Shown in pieces: positions 1-5,354 of a DNA stretch of 13,862 nt. Location: assembly GCA_905207235.1 (NCBI GenBank), contig CAJLKN010000023.1, forward strand, positions 1 through 13,862, given 5' to 3'. The notes below the pieces were generated by a model. That model was not told where the DNA came from. It was given only the letters and a program-made list of their open reading frames with translations, and made no database searches. The position numbers and the translations under genes are program-made. Every line of letters starts with the position of its first letter. The stretch's first letter is position 1. This DNA comes from an uncultured Eubacteriales bacterium. GTDB taxonomy: Bacteria; Bacillota; Clostridia; Christensenellales; Borkfalkiaceae.

Positions 1-1064
1 ATGGGAATGCCGACGTTGTCGCGTATTCTCGTGGGAGCTGCGCCCGTACCGCCGCGGAAACCGTCGATTGCGATTATGTCCGCGCCCGAACGCGCTATGC
101 CCGAAGCTATCGCCGCAACGTTGTGAACGGCGGCAACCTTGACTATTACGGGCTTGGTGTAAGCCGTAGCCTCTTTAAGCGTATAAATGAGCTGGCGCAG
201 GTCCTCAATCGAATATATGTCGTGATGAGGCGCGGGAGAGATTGCGTCTATCCCCTTGGGTATCATACGGGTGCGCGATACTTCGTCGGAAATTTTCATT
301 CCGGGAAGGTGTCCGCCGATGCCGGGCTTTGCGCCCTGACCCATTTTGATTTCTATCGCGGCAGCCGCTTTCAGGTACTCTTCGTGAACGCCGAAACGAC
401 CCGAAGCCACCTGAACTATGGTATTTTTGCTGTATTTGTAGAAGTCGCGGTGAAGTCCGCCTTCGCCCGTGTTATAGAATATTCCCAGCTCCTCCGCCGC
501 GCGCGCAAGGCTTGCGTGTGCGTTGTAGGAAATAGAGCCGTAGCTCATCGCAGAGAACATTATGGGCGTAGTCAGCTTGAGCTGAGGCGGCAAAGTATCA
601 ATAAGTTTGCCCTGATTGTCCCTCTTTATCTCCACGTCCTTTTTGCCGAGGTAAACCGTCGTCTCCATAGGCTCTCTCAGAGGGTCTATGGGGGGATTGG
701 TAACCTGCGAAGCGTTTACCAGAATTTTATTGAAATATATGGGGTAATCGTTGGGATTGCCCATGGACGACAACAGCACGCCGCCCGAGTTGGCCTGACG
801 AAAAACTTCGTTCATCGTCTGAACCGACCAGTTGGCATTTATGCGGTATGTATCGTCGCTCTTTACTATTTTGAGCGCGTGCGTGGGGCAGAGGCATACG
901 CAGCGGTGGCAGTTTACGCATTTTGTGGAATCGGCGATCATTTTGCCGAGGTCCTTGTCGTATTTGTGCACCTCGTTAGAGCACTGCCTTTCGCATACGC
1001 GGCAACCTATGCACAATTCGGGATTGCGCACGACTTCATATTCTGCGGGAATAAACGTATCCAT
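1..1064 (-). CDS. gltB: Glutamate synthase, FMN/iron-sulfur synthase subunit (archaeal-type split GOGAT), partial
   Basis: This is the synthase part of a split, archaeal-type glutamate synthase, which reductively transfers ammonia to 2-oxoglutarate to give glutamate. The frame is open from the ATG at 1064 to the left edge, about 354 residues, so the C-terminus lies outside. Residues 18-28 (CIGC, then C24 and C28) and 49-59 (C49, C52, C55, C59-Pro) form two 4Fe-4S ferredoxin-type motifs. After a linker comes the start of the FMN-binding barrel, with PIMFSAMSYGSIS and NTGEGG, and later the PAPHHDIYSIEDL and AIDGFRGGTGAAPT stretches typical of this family. AAGGAGG lies 9 nt upstream, inside the end of the preceding gene. 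The stop of that gene (TGA) shares its A with this ATG, which implies translational coupling. The electron donor (ferredoxin or an NADPH-oxidising partner) cannot be told here. A GXGXG-domain third subunit would be expected beyond the edge. Confidence 0.93.
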   Translation of the reverse strand, partial: MDTFIPAEYEVVRNPELCIGCRVCERQCSNEVHKYDKDLGKMIADSTKCVNCHRCVCLCPTHALKIVKSDDTYRINANWSVQTMNEVFRQANSGGVLLSSMGNPNDYPIYFNKILVNASQVTNPPIDPLREPMETTVYLGKKDVEIKRDNQGKLIDTLPPQLKLTTPIMFSAMSYGSISYNAHASLARAAEELGIFYNTGEGGLHRDFYKYSKNTIVQVASGRFGVHEEYLKAAAAIEIKMGQGAKPGIGGHLPGMKISDEVSRTRMIPKGIDAISPAPHHDIYSIEDLRQLIYTLKEATAYTKPVIVKVAAVHNVAAIASGIARSGADIIAIDGFRGGTGAAPTRIRDNVGIP

Positions 1065-2191
1065 CAGAGTGCGCCTCCTTCCTTGAGCGTGTATATTACG
1101 GGCTGGCCGCCCGCGGGCGAATAAATTTTATCGAGTTCGGGAGCGATTACGCGTATGCCGCATTCCTCGGAGGAAACGAACGCGAGGTCGCCCTTTTCCG
1201 CGCACACCATCGAGCGCAGTTTAAGTCTGTCGTTGAGCGCCATAATGCCGCCGTTGAAGCCGAAAATAATGGAAAAAGGTCCGTTGATGAGAAGGGACGG
1301 GAAAGCCTTTCTCAAAAATATTTCCTGGCGTCTGTCATCTTCGCTCTTTTCTTCGATAGTCGACCAGAAAGAAGCGGAAATGACCTTTGCAATCTCCTGC
1401 AAAGTAAGTTTTTTGACCCTTATGAGGTAGTCTATTATGTAAGTTATTACTTCGGTATCCGTCTGAAGGGAGCACTTGTAGCCGAACATCTCGATATAGC
1501 GCCTGTTCGCGTCGTAAGACGAGATTTCGCCGTTGTGCACGATGGAATAGTCGAGCAGTCCGAAAGGATGCGCGCCGCCCCACCAGCCGGGGGTGTTTGT
1601 GGGATATCTGCCGTGGCTCGTCCATGCGTAGCCTTCGTACTCTTCGTCGAGAAGGTAGAACCTGCCTATGTCCTCGGGATAGCCTACGCCCTTGAAAATG
1701 CCCATGTTCTTGCCGCTCGAAAAGACGAACGCGCCGTTGATTTCGGCATTGATTTTATTTACGCACTTGACGACGTACTGCTCCTCGTCGAGAAGCGAGT
1801 TGGCAAGCCTCTTAGAAAGGGGATAAAGGAAATAGCGGTAAATGACAGGCTCGTTGGTTATGCCCTTGGTCTTGCGCGTCTTCATTTCGGAAGAATAAAC
1901 TATCTCGAAATGCGAAAGAAGAAACTCCTCCGTCTCCTTCTTGCTCTGATAGTCGTTATAGAACATATGGAAGGCGTAATAATCCTTGTAGTCGGGATAT
2001 ATTCCGTAGCCTGCAAAGCCGCCGCCGAGACCGTTGGAACGGTCGTGCATGGTGGCAATCGAGCGGATTATGTTCTCGCCCGTCATCTTTTTGCCGCTTC
2101 TGTCTATTATCGCACTGACGGCGCAACCCGAGGGAATTCTTACCTCGCCTTCGAGGGGCGCCTTGTTTAAATTCATGTCGTTGAAATACAT
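1064..2191 (-). CDS. Class II glutamine amidotransferase subunit of split glutamate synthase
   Basis: This 375-residue protein matches the glutaminase (domain 1) part of glutamate synthase as a stand-alone subunit. It should hydrolyse glutamine with an N-terminal nucleophile and pass ammonia to the FMN subunit encoded next. A 22-residue leader ending in Gly22 precedes Cys23, which would become the catalytic N-terminus after processing. Other family motifs are HGRYPTNTPG (193-202), HNGEISSY (219-226) and TDTEV (244-248). The ATG at 2191 is preceded by GGAGA with a 6-nt spacer, and a sigma-A type promoter lies about 90 nt upstream. The stop overlaps the start of the next gene by one base. The combination of separate glutaminase and iron-sulfur/FMN genes is the layout known from archaea and some clostridia, unlike the roughly 1500-residue fused GltB of most bacteria. 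A related amidotransferase paralogue (GlxB-like) is possible, but the neighbour supports glutamate synthase. Confidence 0.9.
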   Translation of the reverse strand: MYFNDMNLNKAPLEGEVRIPSGCAVSAIIDRSGKKMTGENIIRSIATMHDRSNGLGGGFAGYGIYPDYKDYYAFHMFYNDYQSKKETEEFLLSHFEIVYSSEMKTRKTKGITNEPVIYRYFLYPLSKRLANSLLDEEQYVVKCVNKINAEINGAFVFSSGKNMGIFKGVGYPEDIGRFYLLDEEYEGYAWTSHGRYPTNTPGWWGGAHPFGLLDYSIVHNGEISSYDANRRYIEMFGYKCSLQTDTEVITYIIDYLIRVKKLTLQEIAKVISASFWSTIEEKSEDDRRQEIFLRKAFPSLLINGPFSIIFGFNGGIMALNDRLKLRSMVCAEKGDLAFVSSEECGIRVIAPELDKIYSPAGGQPVIYTLKEGGAL

Positions 2192-2275
2192 TGCTCGTCT
2201 CCGTAGTACCGTGCCAGCGCTTTAGTGCAGTAAATCGATTAGAGTACACCGTACGAAAGCGCTTTGCGTTATGAC
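2192..2275 (-). promoter_or_regulatory. Leader of the glutamate synthase operon with inverted repeat
   Basis: The predicted transcript starts near 2275, giving an 84-nt leader before the ATG at 2191. It holds AAAGCGCTTT (2256-2265) and a second AGCGCTTT (2216-2223). These form an 8-bp inverted repeat (2216-2223 with 2256-2263) and also an 8-bp direct repeat 42 bp apart. This could be an RNA hairpin or a pair of operator half-sites. No run of U follows, so it is not a simple terminator. The role is inferred only. Confidence 0.4.
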
Positions 2276-2281
2276 TTCATT

Positions 2282-2311
2282 ATTATAGAATAAACGCACC
2301 CGTTAAGTCAA
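2282..2311 (-). promoter_or_regulatory. Sigma-A promoter of the glutamate synthase operon
   Basis: On the minus strand TTGACT (2311-2306) and a perfect TATAAT (2287-2282) are separated by 18 bp. The expected start is near 2275. It is the only strong promoter in the gap upstream of the amidotransferase gene. Confidence 0.75.
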
Positions 2312-2485
2312 GCGTAAAGGAAGCCGCCGCGCGCAAATATCTCTCCTTTCGCTTTCGGATATGTGATAGAAAATATAAGCCCCGCTTATAAATAATCGCA
2401 TGCGCACATAACCACGCATGCGCGCGGCACAAAAAATTGCGCAAAACCGATAAAAATTGCATTAAAACAGCTTAATAAAAAGAAC
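2312..2485. other. Non-coding gap with short palindromes
   Basis: No gene is seen between the ClC terminator and the glutamate synthase promoter. The stretch is A+T rich at its left and right ends and carries two palindromic features. TATAAGC-CCC-GCTTATA (2374-2390) is a 7-bp inverted repeat. The self-complementary octamer CGCATGCG occurs twice (2397-2404 and 2415-2422), 18 bp apart centre to centre. Either could be a protein-binding site upstream of the promoter, or the first a back-up terminator for ClC (on the minus strand it is followed by TTTTC). Neither matches a known operator that I recognise. Confidence 0.35.
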
Positions 2486-2507
2486 AAAACCGCCCGAAGG
2501 CGGTTTT
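2477..2507 (-). terminator. Intrinsic terminator of the ClC gene
   Basis: On the minus strand a perfect 9-bp stem, AAAACCGCC with GGCGGTTTT (2507-2486), closes on a UUCG tetraloop. It is followed by GTTCTTTTT. It begins 20 nt after the ClC stop. Confidence 0.9.
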
Positions 2508-2527
2508 GCGGTCATATTCATTTAGTT

Positions 2528-4162
2528 TCAGGAGCTCGTTTGAGCCGCCTGCTCCTCCGCGGGCTTGCCGACAATTTCGTAAAGGCTGCGCATAACCTCC
2601 TCCCTGTCGGAAGTTTCGCATTCGAAAACTATCGTCTGTCCTGCGCGTAGAATTGTATGTCCGCCGGGGACTTCTGCATTCCCCAGAGCGTCGGTTATCT
2701 CGACGACAAGTCCGTTGGACGGCCATATTATCTTGTTTATCTTTCCGCCGTCGGCGAGCGAGCCCGCCATAACCTTTACGGTGGCGCTTATCTTTACGTT
2801 TTTAAGGTTGAAGCCTTCGTCCTTTACGAACTGATTGAGCAATCTTTCGTAGCCGGGTTCGAGGCGGCACACTTCCGCCACGAGGCAGGCTATGACCGTT
2901 CCCAAAAGCGCGGGCAGAAGATTGGTGAACTGCCCCGTGAGTTCGAACACGAGCGCTATGCCCGTAACGGGCGCGCGAACGAAAGTCGTGAAGAACACCG
3001 ACATGCAGATAATTATGAGGTAGTCGCTGTCTGCGGGGTTCATTCCCATATTGACAAAAATCACCGACAATATAGCGCCGAAGCCCGCGCCGACCGCGAG
3101 CATGGGCACAAATACGCCGCAGGGCACGCCGCAACTCATGTAAAGCACCATTGCGACAAACCTTAAAAGGACGATGACGGCGAGGGAAGCGAGCAGTCCC
3201 GCGCCCCATACCGAGAGCCCCTCCATTGCACCGCCCGCCGAGCCGAGCGAAACGATAAAGGAGTGTCCGCCACCCATAGCATATACGGTTATCAGTCCGA
3301 ATGCGCCAGACAGCAGGAAGGGAATTAAATATTTGCCCGTGCCGCGCAGGAAAGTAATTTTTTTGAACAACTTTTTGACGGCAAAGACTATGTAGTAGAA
3401 CGCAACAGCGCAGAGCGCGACGATTATCGAAGCGAGCGCGATGTAGCCGTAGCCCGCAATGTCCGTTTCGCCGAAGGTGAAGCCTTCGAAAGCGTAGCCG
3501 ACTTTAAGTCCCAAAGAATATCTTATGCCGTTGCGCACGCCGAGCGCGGTTATTACAGACACCGCCGCGCTTATGAAAACCTGAGGCGAGAAGGATTTGA
3601 ACGCCTCTTCCATGGCGAAAATCATGCCCGTAACGGGGGCGTTGAAAGCCACGGCGAAGCCCGCCGAAGCGCCGCCCGCAACCTGCAATCTTCTTATCAT
3701 GTAAGAGCGGCGGAGCACTCTGCCCGTGCCCTCGCCGACGCAGCAACCTATCTCGACGGAAGGTCCTTCGCTGCCCGCGGAAAGCCCCATGAACACGCAC
3801 GCAAGAGATGCGGCGAACATTGAACACAGAGTTACGTACCACTTGAAGATTACTTTTCCGCGGCACGCGCCTTCGGCCTGAGGCAGACCGCTTCCGCGTA
3901 TCATGGGCACAAACTTTACGAGCGTGCCCACCGCCACGGCTCCCGCCGCCAGTCCGACGAAAAGCAGCGGAATGAACGCGGGATATTCCGTGAGAAGTTT
4001 ATAGAGCTCTACCGAGTATTCCTCGCCGTATCCCGTGCAGATAGTATAAAACGTTACAATTACGCCCGCAAATATGCCCGTAAGAACGGACAGCATGACT
4101 ATGTTCAGTCCGTAGTAGCGGAACGCTTTCATTGTTCTTGCAATAACCTTTTTGTCCATCAT
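2528..4162 (-). CDS. ClC-family chloride transporter with C-terminal TrkA-C domain
   Basis: This 544-residue inner-membrane protein is a ClC-type chloride channel or Cl-/H+ exchanger. Residues about 15-440 are the hydrophobic ClC core. The selectivity signatures are GSGLP (90-94, with Ser91), GSEGP (130-134, gating Glu132) and GVFVP (349-353), plus Tyr438 in EPGYERLL at the expected position of the central tyrosine. FNAPVTG is followed by an EE pair (185-186) matching the internal proton glutamate, which favours an exchanger. Ser91 argues against a fluoride-type CLC. The usual GREGP arginine is replaced by serine. Residues about 455-533 resemble a TrkA-C (RCK-C) ligand-binding domain, a tail seen in many clostridial ClC proteins. 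The ATG at 4162 sits only 8 nt after a perfect -10 hexamer and lacks a Shine-Dalgarno, so the mRNA may be leaderless. Met11 is the main alternative start. It is followed by its own terminator, so it is probably monocistronic. Confidence 0.93.
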   Translation of the reverse strand: MMDKKVIARTMKAFRYYGLNIVMLSVLTGIFAGVIVTFYTICTGYGEEYSVELYKLLTEYPAFIPLLFVGLAAGAVAVGTLVKFVPMIRGSGLPQAEGACRGKVIFKWYVTLCSMFAASLACVFMGLSAGSEGPSVEIGCCVGEGTGRVLRRSYMIRRLQVAGGASAGFAVAFNAPVTGMIFAMEEAFKSFSPQVFISAAVSVITALGVRNGIRYSLGLKVGYAFEGFTFGETDIAGYGYIALASIIVALCAVAFYYIVFAVKKLFKKITFLRGTGKYLIPFLLSGAFGLITVYAMGGGHSFIVSLGSAGGAMEGLSVWGAGLLASLAVIVLLRFVAMVLYMSCGVPCGVFVPMLAVGAGFGAILSVIFVNMGMNPADSDYLIIICMSVFFTTFVRAPVTGIALVFELTGQFTNLLPALLGTVIACLVAEVCRLEPGYERLLNQFVKDEGFNLKNVKISATVKVMAGSLADGGKINKIIWPSNGLVVEITDALGNAEVPGGHTILRAGQTIVFECETSDREEVMRSLYEIVGKPAEEQAAQTSS

Positions 4163-4170
4163 AATTATGT

Positions 4171-4199
4171 ATTATATCCCCGCGCCGAGGCATTGTCAA
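4171..4199 (-). promoter_or_regulatory. Perfect consensus promoter of the ClC gene, near-leaderless
   Basis: TTGACA (4199-4194), a 17-bp spacer and TATAAT (4176-4171) form an exact sigma-A consensus on the minus strand. It lies in the 46-bp gap after the ligase gene. The predicted start is near 4164, two bases before the ATG at 4162. Confidence 0.85.
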
Positions 4200-4208
4200 T
4201 CTGCGCCG

Positions 4209-5096
4209 TCAGTGCTTGTCATAAATTTCTTCAAAAATATGTCGTGCGTAAACCTGCGCCACGTTGACGCCCGTTACCCTCTCTATTCCGCCGAAAAAGG
4301 CGTTTGAATTTACCTCGCACAAAAGATATCCGCTCTCGCCGAACAGAATGTCTATGCCGCAGTAATCGAGCCCGAGTATGTCCGCCGCACAGAGGCAGAT
4401 TTTTGTCAGTTCTTCATCGACCTCGTAAGGCGCGCCCTCGCCGCCCAGCTCTATATTGGAGCGAAAATCTTTTTTTGAAGAGCGCAGCATTGCCGCCACA
4501 ACTTTGCCGCCGACGACGATAACCCTTATGTCCCTGCCCGCGCTGCACGCGACGTACCTCTGAAAGAGATGGGGCGTGCATTTTAGGTCCTGAGCTATCG
4601 CAAACAGGGCGTTTCTGTCGTCCGCCTTGAATACGCCGCTCCCCAGCGAACCGTAGCTCGATTTTACTATGACGGGATAGCCCAGCCGCCTTGCCGCCTC
4701 GTCGAGGGCGGCGGCGTTGACTTGTGCGTCGGCGTCGTAGCACAGCAGCCCGGGAATGGTCTGGGGCATTGGTATTCCGCTGTCCGCAAGGGCGATGGCT
4801 GTCTGCATTTTGTCGTCGCAGAGCTGTATCGCCGAATGACTGTTGAACAGCCGCAGTCCCGCACGCTCGAGCATCTGCGAAATGTATTTATCCTTGTCGA
4901 GATAGACGCAGAAGTCGTAATCGTCCGCGCAAGAGCGAAGAGCTCCCCCCTCCGCCACGCTGCATGCGAAAAAATCGTTGCGGCGGACTTCGGCGCATAC
5001 GCCGAGCTTTTCAAGCTCCTCCGACAGCCTGGCCGACTGGTTGAGGCTGCTTTTTAAATTGGAATAAGCATTGACGAGTATCAGACACTTTTTCAT
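4209..5096 (-). CDS. RimK-like ATP-grasp ligase of unknown substrate
   Basis: This 295-residue cytosolic protein belongs to the ATP-grasp family, closest to RimK-type amino-acid ligases. These join an amino acid such as glutamate to a carboxylate through an acyl-phosphate. Visible are the pre-ATP-grasp part (1-90), CDDKMQT (93-99), the ATP lysine and glycine loop VIVKSSYGSLGSG (142-154), GRDIRV (187-192), and the magnesium ligands in CGIDILF (Asp249) and CEVNSNAFFGGIE (Glu261, Asn263). The ending ERVTGVNVA is typical of RimK relatives. Length is normal for the group. The acceptor (a protein tail, cofactor or peptide) cannot be deduced. The protein is unusually rich in cysteine (13). The ATG at 5096 coincides with the predicted transcription start of an extended -10 promoter, and no Shine-Dalgarno is present. 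The ClC gene starts 46 bp downstream from its own promoter. A glutamate donor would fit the surrounding nitrogen genes, but that is inference. Confidence 0.85.
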   Translation of the reverse strand: MKKCLILVNAYSNLKSSLNQSARLSEELEKLGVCAEVRRNDFFACSVAEGGALRSCADDYDFCVYLDKDKYISQMLERAGLRLFNSHSAIQLCDDKMQTAIALADSGIPMPQTIPGLLCYDADAQVNAAALDEAARRLGYPVIVKSSYGSLGSGVFKADDRNALFAIAQDLKCTPHLFQRYVACSAGRDIRVIVVGGKVVAAMLRSSKKDFRSNIELGGEGAPYEVDEELTKICLCAADILGLDYCGIDILFGESGYLLCEVNSNAFFGGIERVTGVNVAQVYARHIFEEIYDKH

Positions 5097-5102
5097 AGCC
5101 GC

Positions 5103-5131
5103 ATTATAGCAGAGCCTTTTCCAAAATGCAA
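5103..5131 (-). promoter_or_regulatory. Extended -10 promoter of the RimK-like gene, leaderless
   Basis: On the minus strand TGC precedes a perfect TATAAT (5108-5103), giving the extended -10 motif. TTGCAT (5131-5126), a poor -35, lies 17 bp upstream. The predicted start is 5096, the A of the ATG. Confidence 0.7.
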
Positions 5132-5139
5132 GCAGGTCG

Positions 5140-5249
5140 GCGGTCGGACGAGCATTTGCTTATCTTTGAACAAAAATACAAATTGAGCGTTACATATGCG
5201 CATTTCAGCCCTTGCGGCGGTCTGAAATGCGCCTTTGCCATCCGACCGC
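5140..5249. other. Nested inverted repeats between amt terminator and ligase promoter, possible structured RNA
   Basis: An outer perfect 9-bp inverted repeat (GCGGTCGGA at 5140-5148 with TCCGACCGC at 5241-5249) encloses a perfect 11-bp hairpin (5198-5208 with 5222-5232, 13-nt loop). Neither helix is followed by a U run on either strand, so they are not obvious terminators. No clear promoter or open frame was seen. A small RNA, a processed 3' element or a decayed repeat are all possible. Confidence 0.4.
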
Positions 5250-5269
5250 GAACAGAGTATTGCGCCATT

Positions 5270-5310
5270 TTTAAAAATGAAAGGGGCGCCCGCGCAAGCG
5301 GACGCCCCTT
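5270..5310 (-). terminator. Intrinsic terminator after the Amt-PII gene
   Basis: A 13-bp stem (5281-5293 with 5298-5310) closes on a 4-nt loop and is followed on the minus strand by TCATTTTTAA. One stem position pairs as G-U only in the minus-strand transcript, which fits termination of amt. It begins 44 nt after the amt stop. Confidence 0.88.
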
Positions 5311-5354
5311 CCAAAGTATCTATGAGAGAGCAGGATGTGCTTTATTGAAACTTA

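Noticed and set aside
123..1124. Long plus-strand open frame opposite the glutamate synthase FMN subunit
   Set aside because: It is antisense to a gene with two clear ferredoxin motifs and family signatures. Its translation has no recognisable domain and no Shine-Dalgarno was seen.
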